From: a virus
Direction: 5' to 3' (one strand)
DNA length: 57,375 nucleotides
IMG/VR virus record: IMGVR_UViG_3300044568_003073
Coordinates: 1-57,375 of that record
Shown here: piece after piece, positions 9,401 through 17,720 of the stretch
Position numbering within the stretch: the stretch's first letter is position 1
Layout of the letters: every line of letters begins with the position of its first letter
The notes under the pieces: generated by a model
The model's input: the letters and a program-made list of their open reading frames with translations, nothing else
Databases searched by the model: none
Told to the model about the DNA's origin: nothing
Position numbers and translations under genes: made by a program

Positions 9401-10403
9401 CTAATTTTATGTATAAATCAGTAATATCTACTAATGAACCATTAAGTTGATTTTGTAATCTAACATTTGTAAAGTTTACACCACTTATGGGTGTGGTTGA
9501 TGTAGTATCAGTTTGCGCTGGTATATATACACCCGTTCTAGTGTTGGGTGGTTGTGTACCACCATTCCATAAATAAAATGGTGCTTCTAAAAGATATGAT
9601 GGAAATGCTGATGTATAACCAATTGTAAAATCGGTTTCAGTATATTTTTCTTGAACCCATTGTGGTTGGTTATTTTCATTCAGTTCTAATTTAAAGAAAG
9701 CCAGTCTTCCTGTAGTAGTGGTTTGGTTACTTGTAAAAAATTCTCTGAATAAAACACCTCTATTTGATTCTGGAAAGTTTGTAGGTTTCCATATCGTAGA
9801 TTGATTATTATAATTGCCTGTTGGTAATGAAATTGGTGTAATTCCCTCACCAACAAAATTTATATAAGATATATCGGAAATAGTATCATTCCCAAAATTT
9901 AATAAAAACTCAGGCTTATTATCTACAAATAAAGAACTGGTGTTAAAATTAAACTCTTGAATACTTTTAATTAATTGTAAATTAAAATTATTTGGATTCT
10001 CGATTCGTACTTCAGTTCTATCCGAAGATATTTCCGATATTGTTAAGTCGTACCTCGTAGGTGATTCAATTTCAGTAGAGCCTGCAAAATTATATATAGG
10101 ATTATATACCATTGTATATATCCCACTATCATAACCAAGTTGTCTTAAATCACTTTCAGGAGAAAATCCAAATTTTGTTTTTTGGTTTTGAATGAAAATT
10201 CTTTTATACGATGATTTTACTAAATTATTTTCAGAATCGTATATGTGTAATTCTAATAACGCAGGTCTAGATTTTATGGATATATCAGAATTTGATAGAG
10301 AGCCTGACTGAAATGTGTATCTATCTAATTCGGTAAAGGTTTCTCCATACACAGGCTCTGTGCTTAGTACATCGGTTATATTTGTAAATCTATCTAATGA
10401 CAT
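6441..10403 (-). CDS. Very large tail/baseplate structural protein with LamG-like region
   Basis: At 1320 residues this is the longest gene in the window. The N-terminal third is beta-rich. Around residues 570-680 there is a recognisable structural block (EEHPEDGMSDDLLYDVAKSM, then an NNLPYIYKSKGTPRS segment followed by YGIP) seen in large tail proteins of T4-like environmental phages. Around residues 770-880 a stretch with alternating strands (ARILAKTGS, then VARDGAFGIISGSS, then IQEIRYYSSSL) resembles a LamG/concanavalin-like carbohydrate-binding domain. It follows the baseplate wedge genes. It could be a long wedge or fibre-attachment protein. The LamG call is moderate. Confidence 0.7.
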   Translation of the reverse strand: MSLDRFTNITDVLSTEPVYGETFTELDRYTFQSGSLSNSDISIKSRPALLELHIYDSENNLVKSSYKRIFIQNQKTKFGFSPESDLRQLGYDSGIYTMVYNPIYNFAGSTEIESPTRYDLTISEISSDRTEVRIENPNNFNLQLIKSIQEFNFNTSSLFVDNKPEFLLNFGNDTISDISYINFVGEGITPISLPTGNYNNQSTIWKPTNFPESNRGVLFREFFTSNQTTTTGRLAFFKLELNENNQPQWVQEKYTETDFTIGYTSAFPSYLLEAPFYLWNGGTQPPNTRTGVYIPAQTDTTSTTPISGVNFTNVRLQNQLNGSLVDITDLYIKLVSPLDGGVTVGQSLSIDGRLQKSYIEKIVSYNQLDEITSKQLLEPNFNIELDKYGKSDGTDFKAWNDLLDANLSTSQQIIDKYFSGSFGNIKLNIDYSDFSNFVHYSSATERVDNFFSKLQTIEGYNSRIATLQQVSGSHALTNISQSITRRDTLIGGFDGFEQWMYNKVTGSLYTHYSTTDNPIVPYPKISSYPTVFYATTSSQAESWYEGVYSSASLYDAQNQSALINLIPFALREDPLNEDYILFINMIGHHFDILWTYTKGLTDVNKREEHPEDGMSDDLLYDVAKSMGWNLSNGWGESNLWEYVLGTDSLGNRSVTTGGLETKSKEKIRAEVWRRVLNNLPYIYKSKGTPRSIKALLACYGIPETFLKIREYGGPTIVDSPNKYEDERFIYKVETTDSKPIRNPFGTINGSRPNTIEVIGKMPLGDFTIGRLTGGGTDLNFEWNYSGGQARILAKTGSTTVMSSSYMSYLVARDGAFGIISGSSTTIRAAFKDDFGNILSSLSAQSSAPNSILGSSTQFIVGDGVGNYSSTASIQEIRYYSSSLSEEIFKEHALNTEAYFSDDNTTDLNSISSYTDLVYRIFPDSGFNTISTAISSSHPNQFFKTTLGGAPLTASLPNHTSADLVGEVDTQFIRVPSVGALNLNNNKVRIESSVLSGSLDVEKTAEVSQYDYTQTDSNLVGLYFSPTDVVNNDIYNSEGYFEVDDLIGDPDDRFNEDYSKLRYRANVYFQKYVNLTAPSGSAQKRGTAIGLLLDMLSLYDHSIFQQVKQLIPARSEYVGGVLLEPHILERNKYKRGDKWSYSRVDYLTTISMLPESVTATKNDYLATVDTKDYHESSIYKYTYPILSGSTGLYTNVSNPQWQYNPTSSIMGQRLSPYASIVNYFYSSSLSASLGKFYSSSLTPVATQTDELPLSLANLRFNGCNSGVTSIDGLPSVETFVADPFVLRVAPQNVSVQDTIVSTPTTSPRIGSGAASSGRLRV

Positions 10404-10409
10404 ACTATT

Positions 10410-10628
10410 TTATATTACGAACCTATTAACATCGTTACTGTAACCGATTATGGTTGGTGCTTCAATTTCTAACTCAGTTATTTCGGCACTCTGATTTATA
10501 TAAAAAGATTGCGATGTAAATAATTTTACATTTTTTTCCAACGCAATTACACCATAAGTATCAGTTGAATTAACAATCTCATACGATAGTATTCTTCCCT
10601 GTCTATTTCTTTTTATTTCTCTTTCCAT
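10410..10628 (-). CDS. Small protein of unknown function in the baseplate operon
   Basis: A 72-residue protein. Its start overlaps the stop of the upstream DNRLRE-like gene by one base, and its own stop is seven bases from the start of the 1320-residue protein, so it is tightly embedded in the structural operon. The sequence (GRILSYEIVNSTDTYGVIALEKNVKLFTSQSF is spread over its middle) is beta-prone with no membrane segment or catalytic motif. A small structural or chaperone role is inferred from position only. Confidence 0.55.
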   Translation of the reverse strand: MEREIKRNRQGRILSYEIVNSTDTYGVIALEKNVKLFTSQSFYINQSAEITELEIEAPTIIGYSNDVNRFVI

Positions 10629-11722
10629 TATCTAATCACCTTAAAGTAATATTCATTATCGTAATATTTTTCAAGCCCATCAGAATCAACTCTGAATACA
10701 AATCTATAATACCTTTCAGGTTGTAGTGTATTAAACCACATATCAAAATAGTTTCCATTTGAATCACATTCTATCTTTGTATAAGTAGTGTTAAATGGTA
10801 TAATTTCTAAATTAGTTTCAACATCTCTAACCGACCAATATGATGATGTAGGTAAGTATTTAATGGTTGATAACGCCCCACTATTACTAAATGTTCTTTG
10901 CGGATATCGTTCCCTACCATACACTCTAACTCTATCCTTTGAATTTTGTTTGTATTCCGATTTAAGATTTTTGGTGTATATCAAAATATTTTCAACCGTT
11001 AGAGCTGATAACGAACCTGTCTGAAATTGCGAATCATCCCATCTAACTTCAAAAGTTGGTACATAAATCGTATGAGTTTCTGTTGAAAAGTATTTTGAAA
11101 CTCCAAATTTAACCGAAGATGTTTCATCGGTATTAGACCTTTTAATGATAAATCCGTTATTTGTTCTATTACCACTAAAGATATCATTTACATATTGAGT
11201 TACTTCAATGTTTATATCAGAAACATTTCTACTGAAAGATTGTGAGTAGGATACACCACTAACAGATGATGTGAACCAAGTTCCACCACCCTGATTAACT
11301 GCCCAATATGAGCCTGAGTTTATAGGTGATGCTACACTCCAACTTACATTTGTACTTCTATAAACCCAATTTGAATCATTTTCATTATGAGGTGTATCGG
11401 GCAAAGAACCCAATCCTTCATTCCAACTTTGCGATATTGGGTAAACATAAAGGTTGTATTCGGATGGAATTTCTCTTTCATCCGATGAAATAAGATTTAA
11501 ATAGTATTTTACACTTCCTGATATTACTCCACTTGCAACCGATTGAGATATAGCAGATAAATCAAACTGAATTAATATTCTACTATTACCAATCAATGTG
11601 GTATCATCGGTATCAAAAAACTTACCTACCTCCAATACTTCATCTTTTCCAACATTTTGAAATTTTCTTGTTGAATCTTCATATATGGTAGTATCTTTTT
11701 GAGGATATATTCTATAAATCAT
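10628..11722 (-). CDS. Virion structural protein with DNRLRE-like carbohydrate-binding domain
   Basis: A 364-residue protein. The N-terminal half has the pattern of DNRLRE domains: DTTIYEDS, then a KFQNVGKDEVLEVGK block, SRILIQFDLS, YLNLISSDE and SQSWNEGLG. These domains are extracellular beta-sandwiches known from bacterial surface proteins and phage structural proteins. A C-terminal region (RYPQRTF, then a fibronectin-like beta segment ending YYFKVIR) may bind the virion. It lies directly after the gp6-like gene, so a baseplate-attached decoration or receptor-binding role is plausible. Confidence 0.65.
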   Translation of the reverse strand: MIYRIYPQKDTTIYEDSTRKFQNVGKDEVLEVGKFFDTDDTTLIGNSRILIQFDLSAISQSVASGVISGSVKYYLNLISSDEREIPSEYNLYVYPISQSWNEGLGSLPDTPHNENDSNWVYRSTNVSWSVASPINSGSYWAVNQGGGTWFTSSVSGVSYSQSFSRNVSDINIEVTQYVNDIFSGNRTNNGFIIKRSNTDETSSVKFGVSKYFSTETHTIYVPTFEVRWDDSQFQTGSLSALTVENILIYTKNLKSEYKQNSKDRVRVYGRERYPQRTFSNSGALSTIKYLPTSSYWSVRDVETNLEIIPFNTTYTKIECDSNGNYFDMWFNTLQPERYYRFVFRVDSDGLEKYYDNEYYFKVIR

Positions 11723-11731
11723 TTATTTCTC

Positions 11732-13639
11732 CTAAAATAACGGAACAACCCTGCCTCTAATATCTAAATCAGGAAACTTAACCTCAAAAATAGATGGGTC
11801 TTTTGCTGGGTATATGATACCATTTCGTGTTGCTTTTTTTATATCATAAACATTTGATGAGTATATACCATTATACTTATTAACTATTTGTAATCCACCC
11901 TTACCATTTAAATCGGGTCTAACAACAGTCTGAACACCATCTATTCTATCTAATAAAACATATATATCCGATAATAATATAGGTCTATTTATTTGGCTGT
12001 TTTGTTTATTGAAATATGTTTTTAATTCATTTATACATTTTAATAAAACTTCGTTTGAATTATAGTTTGGTAATACAACTATTTCAAAATCAATACCAAT
12101 GTTTATAATATACGCATCTTTGATGTACACCGCATCGGTCAACATTCTATAATATGAAATGTAATTTTTAAGATTTTGTTTGGTTGCCGAATTTAATTGT
12201 GATATATTTCCACTACCATCATACCCAAGAACATATAAATTTATTGCGAGTGGATTTGGAACTTGGAGAGTTTCAGCCGATGAAGATTTTATTTGATAAT
12301 CAGGCGCCACATATGCTTTTGCTACTGCACCAAATTGTGGTGGCATTGCGTACGCCCTTACAACATAATCTTCAGCAGTAACAGTTCGGTTTTGTGCTGC
12401 AAAAAATGCCATAGCACTATTTCTGATATCATCAACCTCTTCGTTTGATTTACCACCCGATGCGGCCTCTTCATTCGTAACTGCAACAGAATTTCTGACT
12501 GTATTTAATTGTTGGGTATTAGACGGGGTTGTTTGATTTTCAAATTCTATATTTGTAATTTGAGTTAAGTCTTTAGATATTACATTATCAATCACACCCT
12601 GCCCAACTCTATAGGTTACAGTTAAGGTTGTATTTGCAGGCGCTACCCCATATGTTTTTGTATATAAAAAGTTTGAAGGGTCTATTGTTTGTGATAAATC
12701 ACCTGTTGCTTTGTATAAATTAGAACCAACATTGTCTGGGTTGGGTAGTATCTCTTCATCAGCATTTGATGATACACCTGCTCCAAATTGAATTGTTATA
12801 GAACCATCTTCATCAGTTCGTGTAATATATCTTTTAGGAACTTTTTTTAATCTTAAAAGGTATGGTGTTTCCGAACCATATTGATTTAAGTTAAGTGTAT
12901 AATCGGATGTATTTTGGATTTGTTCAAAAACAGTATCTTGTGCTAAATAATCTACCTTTGTCCAAACATCTCCATCGGAATCAACTATTTTTACAACATC
13001 AATAATACCAACATCCTCAATCTTAATTTTATTGTATGGTGTTGGTGAACCAAATATAAATTCAGATGTTTTATCTTCACCACTAACCACAGGAACGCTC
13101 TTTTTGAAAAGATAATAAACAGGTTCATCGGTATTTTCGTTTATTTGATATACTGATATTTCGGTGGGGTCAAAAGATGATGAATATGCAAAATCAACTT
13201 TTCTAGTTGTAGAAAATACCACATTTGGGTTTTGTGTTGATGATACCTGCATACCCTCTTTAATTTTTAGAGTGTAATCCAAGTCGGGTCTAACATTATT
13301 GCCGGAGCCAATAGCAGGGACTAATTGATATACTATTAAATTAGTTGTAGCCGGTGAGTATAATTTTGGGTTATATCCAAGCGATTGTGCTAACTGAAAT
13401 AAGTTTGAATTTTCTTTTACTTGAGTAATAATTGATTCTCTTAACTGAGTATCCGTATAATAGGATAGAACATCCCCAACATACGATGCCATTTCTATAA
13501 ACATCATTCCAGGAGATGATTCGTTAAAATCATTATAGGTATTTGGGTAATATTGTTTAGCAAAATCTACAAGATTTTTTCTGAAGCCAGAAAAATCTCT
13601 GCCAATTAAACTAACGTCTTTTTTTTCATCATTTAACAT
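11732..13639 (-). CDS. Baseplate wedge protein, T4 gp6-like (baseplate J family)
   Basis: A 635-residue protein, close to T4 gp6 (660). The N-terminus carries the family hallmark NESSPGMMFIEMASYVGDV followed by LSYYTDTQLRES and LAQSLGYNPK, found in gp6/baseplate-J wedge proteins. The later GGKSNEEVDDIRN and TVTAEDYVVRAYAMP segments are also typical. gp6 forms the ring of the baseplate inner wedge. It is followed by structural genes and preceded 10 bases upstream by the gp25-like gene, the usual order in T4-like phages. Confidence 0.88.
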   Translation of the reverse strand: MLNDEKKDVSLIGRDFSGFRKNLVDFAKQYYPNTYNDFNESSPGMMFIEMASYVGDVLSYYTDTQLRESIITQVKENSNLFQLAQSLGYNPKLYSPATTNLIVYQLVPAIGSGNNVRPDLDYTLKIKEGMQVSSTQNPNVVFSTTRKVDFAYSSSFDPTEISVYQINENTDEPVYYLFKKSVPVVSGEDKTSEFIFGSPTPYNKIKIEDVGIIDVVKIVDSDGDVWTKVDYLAQDTVFEQIQNTSDYTLNLNQYGSETPYLLRLKKVPKRYITRTDEDGSITIQFGAGVSSNADEEILPNPDNVGSNLYKATGDLSQTIDPSNFLYTKTYGVAPANTTLTVTYRVGQGVIDNVISKDLTQITNIEFENQTTPSNTQQLNTVRNSVAVTNEEAASGGKSNEEVDDIRNSAMAFFAAQNRTVTAEDYVVRAYAMPPQFGAVAKAYVAPDYQIKSSSAETLQVPNPLAINLYVLGYDGSGNISQLNSATKQNLKNYISYYRMLTDAVYIKDAYIINIGIDFEIVVLPNYNSNEVLLKCINELKTYFNKQNSQINRPILLSDIYVLLDRIDGVQTVVRPDLNGKGGLQIVNKYNGIYSSNVYDIKKATRNGIIYPAKDPSIFEVKFPDLDIRGRVVPLF

Positions 13640-13648
13640 TTACTACTC

Positions 13649-14083
13649 CTAAACTATTGATAATCCACCCTGATTATCAACTTCTAAAATTATTGTTTGG
13701 TTAGCACCTTGAGATGTAACTCTAAAATTTATTTTTATACTAACTTTATTAAAATCCGGCTCCGAATTGACTTCTATCGCATTTAATAAAATATAAGGTA
13801 GCCAAAAACTAATATCGTTTGTAAGGGATTCTTCCAATAAAGAATCTAACTCCGATTGAATATTTTCAAATAGTAATGAATAAATATCCGAACCAAAAAG
13901 TGGTTGAAAAGGCCTTTCACCTTTTGTTGTTAATAATAGGTTTTTAAGATTAGATATAGCCTGTTGTTCGGTTGTGTAACTTGATTTAAACATAGGACTA
14001 CCACCCAATGGCAGCATTACACCAACCGCTTTATTTGGTTTTAAATCAATTGGATTAATCCTATATTGTAATCTCTGAGCCAT
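13649..14083 (-). CDS. Baseplate wedge subunit, T4 gp25-like
   Basis: A 144-residue protein matching gp25/GPW in length (T4 gp25 has 132). Typical segments are INPIDLKPNK, the TTEQQAISNLKNLLLTTKGE helix and the ERPFQPLFGSDIYSLLFEN loop containing the conserved RPF and FG. gp25 joins gp6 and gp53 in the wedge core and helps start sheath assembly. It is directly upstream of gp6-like, as in many contractile-tail phages. Confidence 0.9.
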   Translation of the reverse strand: MAQRLQYRINPIDLKPNKAVGVMLPLGGSPMFKSSYTTEQQAISNLKNLLLTTKGERPFQPLFGSDIYSLLFENIQSELDSLLEESLTNDISFWLPYILLNAIEVNSEPDFNKVSIKINFRVTSQGANQTIILEVDNQGGLSIV

Positions 14084-14086
14084 TCA

Positions 14087-14584
14087 TTACCTTTTCTTTT
14101 TATTATTCATTACCTGCATTAACGCAGAATAATCTTTTGTAAGTGCATCTACAACTGCCGCACCTGCATCAGTTTTTGCTAAAGTTTCCATCGGTATTGC
14201 TCTGCCCTCTGAATCTTGAACAACGGATTCTTCCATCATTCCCATTCCCTTCATAGAACCAAATGATTGTGCCATATCAGATGTAAAAGACCTTCCACTA
14301 TTTATATCTCTCCACTCACCGCTTTGATAAGTTTCATTAAGTATAGAAGATATTGGCGAACTATTGTTAAATAGTTTTTTTTGAGTCTGTGGTTTCTTTG
14401 TTTCAAATAAGTGTTCTACATCCAATGGGTCTTTTTCCATCAGTTTTGTAGATTGCTTTATTGGTTGTTGTTTTAGTTCTTTAATAATAGATTCTTTTAA
14501 AAACTTCTTTTCTTCAGCGAATTTTCTTTTAACCTCGCTTTCAACCAACAGTTTAATAGCCTGAATTAGTTTTTTTGTATCCAT
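14087..14584 (-). CDS. Virion-associated protein of unknown function with charged helical N-terminus
   Basis: A 165-residue protein, lysine/glutamate-rich and mostly helical at the N-terminus (residues 1-45). The middle holds LNETYQSGEWRDINSGR and a methionine-rich GSMKGMGMMEESV stretch. The C-terminus ends in NKKKR. It is three bases from the gp25-like gene, so it is part of the baseplate operon. The helical start weakly resembles the tag of the 52.6-57.3 kb operon but lacks the KLxxLRxxIREE pattern. Function not recognised. Confidence 0.5.
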   Translation of the reverse strand: MDTKKLIQAIKLLVESEVKRKFAEEKKFLKESIIKELKQQPIKQSTKLMEKDPLDVEHLFETKKPQTQKKLFNNSSPISSILNETYQSGEWRDINSGRSFTSDMAQSFGSMKGMGMMEESVVQDSEGRAIPMETLAKTDAGAAVVDALTKDYSALMQVMNNKKKR

Positions 14585-14611
14585 AGTAATAAATATAATG
14601 TTTTGTAATAA

Positions 14612-15553
14612 TTAACCAATACCATTTTTAAGCTTTGATAGTATTGTAGCTAGTTGTGGATGTGGTCCGGTTGGCCCAACCGCAGTTGGAAATGTTCCCT
14701 GTGCTAAAGTTTCTATAGCAGAAATAATTAAATTAATTGTAGTTGTATATTGTGATGTAGATATCGCTACATCCTTTTTTGATGATAGGATAATATTATC
14801 AGATTTACTATTAAATATTAACCTATCTGAGTTAATAATAACTTGTGGTTTATTAAATTGTGATATGTTAGGTATAGATACCCTATTTGCGGTTTTTAAA
14901 GATACCCGCTGTTTTGTAGTCATCCAAATAGATGAATCATCATCATTTACATTTTCAACTACAAATTTATCGTATCCCTTTTTATTAGTATCGTTTTGAG
15001 TATTTCTTATAATTGTTATTGGTGCGCCAGAATCAGATGCGTTCCAAGTTGGTAATTTCTGAGCATCGGTTTGTTTGGGTGTATAACCAAATCTAATAGA
15101 TTGACCAAACCTACCTTCAAGTATTGTATCGCCAATATAAGGTTGTAATTGTGATAAAGTGTTTACTTCAGAAAACCCTTTACCAAAATTATTGTTTTTA
15201 TCATTTGTAGATGAAGCATTCGGTATTGGGTTCAAATAAGAACTTACCTCAAATGATTGTGCAGTATTTGTAATTCCTTTTGGAAGGGGGTTGTTATTTA
15301 GCGACCTTTGTAAAAAAGTAGGTGAAATATAATAAAAAGAAAATCCGCCACCAAGAGGAGCGGATATAGAACTTAACGCACTAATTAAATAAACTTGCTC
15401 CCCAATAGTGGGGATTGATTTAATATACGGATTTAAGGGATACGCAAAATCATTTGATGCACCACCAGTAGAGCGTTTAACCGAAACCCCAATTTTGTAA
15501 ATATCATTGGGATTACCATCTTTTAAAAATACTTCAGTTACCTCACCAAGCAT
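14612..15553 (-). CDS. Baseplate hub/spike protein with gp5-like OB fold
   Basis: A 313-residue protein. The N-terminus (MLGEVTEVFL, then YKIGVSV, then PLNPYIKSIPTIGEQVYLI) has the pattern of the OB-fold domain of gp5/VgrG-type baseplate hub proteins. A later ILEGRFGQSIRFG segment is typical of T4-like gp5 relatives. The central part has no lysozyme motif, unlike T4 gp5. The region around 240-280 (repeated short strands with SDR/KSDN/SKKD) may be a short beta-helix. It would sit at the tip of the tail tube. Its start overlaps the stop of the upstream gene by one base. Confidence 0.7.
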   Translation of the reverse strand: MLGEVTEVFLKDGNPNDIYKIGVSVKRSTGGASNDFAYPLNPYIKSIPTIGEQVYLISALSSISAPLGGGFSFYYISPTFLQRSLNNNPLPKGITNTAQSFEVSSYLNPIPNASSTNDKNNNFGKGFSEVNTLSQLQPYIGDTILEGRFGQSIRFGYTPKQTDAQKLPTWNASDSGAPITIIRNTQNDTNKKGYDKFVVENVNDDDSSIWMTTKQRVSLKTANRVSIPNISQFNKPQVIINSDRLIFNSKSDNIILSSKKDVAISTSQYTTTINLIISAIETLAQGTFPTAVGPTGPHPQLATILSKLKNGIG

Positions 15554-15912
15554 TATTCATCCTCATCCTGTTTTAGGGATTCCAATTTTTCATCTACATC
15601 TCTACTAGCTTCTAACAACTGCTTCTTTTCTTCTTCTGATAATAACAACCCATCATCAGAACCACCCTTATCTAAAAGTTTTTGTGCGATAGCAGCCAAC
15701 CTTACCAATTGGTCATCATTCTTTACTGATACTTCTAAATATTCCTTAATCAAAGGAACTACTACAGATGCATCATTCAAATTTTTAACCAATGGTTCTA
15801 ACTGAGCAATTAGTAATTTTATTTGTCGGTCTTTTTTACGGGAATTATCATAAACATCTTTTAATAAAGATGAAAATGTCGTCCCTTTAAATATATCATC
15901 ATCCTTCGTCAT
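15553..15912 (-). CDS. Small acidic helical protein between sigma factor and gp5-like gene
   Basis: A 119-residue, strongly charged, mainly helical protein ending in an acidic tail (LKQDEDE). Segments such as LIAQLEPLVKNLNDASVV and LVRLAAIAQKLLDKGG suggest a helical bundle. It overlaps the sigma-factor gene by 14 bases and touches the gp5-like gene by one base. In related large phages this position often holds a small unknown protein. No function is recognised. Confidence 0.55.
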   Translation of the reverse strand: MTKDDDIFKGTTFSSLLKDVYDNSRKKDRQIKLLIAQLEPLVKNLNDASVVVPLIKEYLEVSVKNDDQLVRLAAIAQKLLDKGGSDDGLLLSEEEKKQLLEASRDVDEKLESLKQDEDE

Positions 15913-16630
15913 AATACCTCTCTATGTTATGATTTAATTTTAAAATACCCTTTTTAGTATATTCAGTATTTAATTCTACAAATATTACTTTCATTTTTCC
16001 TATAACTCTTGTAATATATTGCGTATTTACTCCTGTCCTATCTCTAATAAGTATATAAAGAGCCTTTTTATTGTAAGAGTATAAATCCTTCCGATTACGG
16101 AATAGTTCATTAACCGAATCAGCTATTCTTCTATCCCTTTCCTTTACAAAAAGTTTATTTAAATTTGAATCTATATAATCCACAAAGAAATCCATAAAAT
16201 CTGATTTTTCTTCTACTGCTTCATACTCCGCAACTTCGTTGGGAACATTCCTACCAATATCAACAGCATCCAAATCTTCTTGGATTTTCATTTTTGCGTA
16301 ATTGGCATTATTCTCATTAAATAAAAAATTTCTTGCAATTACAGTGAAATAAGAAAATGCTTTTCCTTTATCACCCTTAAACTTATGCATCTTTTCATTT
16401 AGAAACGCAACCACCGATGCTTTTACATCTTCATACGAATCATCAAAGTAATAGGTTTTATATGTATGTATTACATTTTCTGCTAACTTATCAAACGGAT
16501 ATTGTATAAATCTATTGTAGATACGATTTTTTTTATCAATATCATCCAAATTATTATATACATTTATAGCCATTTCAGTTATAGCTGTAAAATACCTATT
16601 GCTCTTCGGTGATTTCGCTTTTCTGCCCAT
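15899..16630 (-). CDS. Late-transcription sigma factor, T4 gp55-like
   Basis: A 243-residue protein with the sigma-region-2-like pattern of gp55 relatives from marine T4-like phages: the FDKLAENVI and DDSYEDVKASVVAFL helices, the FKGDKGKAFSYFTVIARNFL segment, and a C-terminal helix region resembling regions 3-4. gp55 directs host RNA polymerase to late promoters. It lies just upstream of the structural genes it would serve. No T4-type TATAAATA in the correct orientation was found before these genes, so its recognition sequence in this phage is open. Confidence 0.75.
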   Translation of the reverse strand: MGRKAKSPKSNRYFTAITEMAINVYNNLDDIDKKNRIYNRFIQYPFDKLAENVIHTYKTYYFDDSYEDVKASVVAFLNEKMHKFKGDKGKAFSYFTVIARNFLFNENNANYAKMKIQEDLDAVDIGRNVPNEVAEYEAVEEKSDFMDFFVDYIDSNLNKLFVKERDRRIADSVNELFRNRKDLYSYNKKALYILIRDRTGVNTQYITRVIGKMKVIFVELNTEYTKKGILKLNHNIERYYDEG

Positions 16631-16910
16631 AATATCCGTCTAATTCTTCTATTATACTATACATTTCTCTAAATACATAACCCGTCTCATCATCGGCTTC
16701 AAACGAACCAATTCTATCTATGGATTTCATTCTATCCATTGCGTTTTGAATTCTCTCTTGCATTGAATCCAAAAGTGTATCTGCCTGAGTGTATTCTTTT
16801 TCTAACTCATCCAAATTTTCTTCAACTGCTTCTAACTTCCGTAATAGATTCCATACAAAGAAACCTAACACTATATCAGTTAAAAACAATATTACTAAAA
16901 GCGTTACCAT
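16596..16910 (-). CDS. Small membrane-anchored coiled-coil protein
   Basis: A 104-residue protein. Residues 2-22 (VTLLVILFLTDIVLGFFVWNL) form one hydrophobic membrane segment, followed by a charged heptad-like helix (LRKLEAVEENLDELEKEY) up to about residue 65. It overlaps the sigma-factor gene by 35 bases and is two bases from the HD gene. Small membrane proteins of this layout can be inner-membrane anchors or spanin-like proteins. No function is assigned. Confidence 0.5.
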   Translation of the reverse strand: MVTLLVILFLTDIVLGFFVWNLLRKLEAVEENLDELEKEYTQADTLLDSMQERIQNAMDRMKSIDRIGSFEADDETGYVFREMYSIIEELDGYYGQKSEITEEQ

Positions 16911-16911
16911 A

Positions 16912-17718
16912 TTAATCCTCCATTATATCTTTAAACGCATCAAACACCATATCAACTTTTGGTTTATCATCCTCTGATTTTTCAGACACAATTTTTTCAA
17001 ATTTAGATAACCCCGATGGTTTTCCATTTGTACCAATAGTTCCTCTTGTACCTTTTAACTTTTTACCTTCAATTACCCAACGAGTGTATTCATACTTTGA
17101 TGCCATAAAATCTGCCTGGTGTAGAATATGGGGTAAAAATGTTTTTAATTGGTTTTCAGCCTGAAAAGTTTTATAGTAACTTTCGGTGGATGAATCATAC
17201 AACCCATCTGTCAGTCGGATAGCAAGATATTCTTCTTCAGTACATTTTACGCCAAAATGATTTAGTAGAAAGAATGTACGGTCTTGAATTTCCATCCAAT
17301 GTAAATTTGGGTTTGATTTATAAATCTTACCCTGATTCTTTACATGCCATTCCGAATCATTCTTTTTATACCAATCATCTTCAACCGAACCCACCTTACC
17401 TAAATCGTGATGTAGTGCTGCAAAGACAACCGATTCTCTTGTAATATCATCAGTAACCATATCCAACTCTTTCCAAAGTTCAAATACCTTTAGAGCATTG
17501 CGAGTTACCCTCATTATATGGTCAATATATCCGCCGGGAAAAGCATTATGAAAATGCTCAAAGGATGAGGCGGGTGTATAGATAATCCTTTCTTCAAAAT
17601 GGTCATACATTTTGTTTAGGGCATCTAATCGTTCACCACTAAATTCTTGACTGATAAATTTTCTGAACTTTTTATAATTTTCCAGTAGTTCTTCTGGAGA
17701 GAAAAAATCAAAATACAT
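16912..17718 (-). CDS. HD-domain phosphohydrolase
   Basis: A 268-residue protein with an HD-type metal-binding pattern: GGYIDHIMRV (H near 77), ALHHDLGKVG (HD near 108-109), a histidine in LLNHFG near 152, and HQADFMASKYEYTRW (D near 208). The layout recalls HD proteins such as the YhaM exoribonuclease domain that act on nucleotides or RNA. Related HD genes occur near gp55 in marine T4-like phages. The substrate is unknown. It does not look like the short DatZ enzymes of Z-genome phages. Confidence 0.7.
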   Translation of the reverse strand: MYFDFFSPEELLENYKKFRKFISQEFSGERLDALNKMYDHFEERIIYTPASSFEHFHNAFPGGYIDHIMRVTRNALKVFELWKELDMVTDDITRESVVFAALHHDLGKVGSVEDDWYKKNDSEWHVKNQGKIYKSNPNLHWMEIQDRTFFLLNHFGVKCTEEEYLAIRLTDGLYDSSTESYYKTFQAENQLKTFLPHILHQADFMASKYEYTRWVIEGKKLKGTRGTIGTNGKPSGLSKFEKIVSEKSEDDKPKVDMVFDAFKDIMED

Positions 17719-17720
17719 AA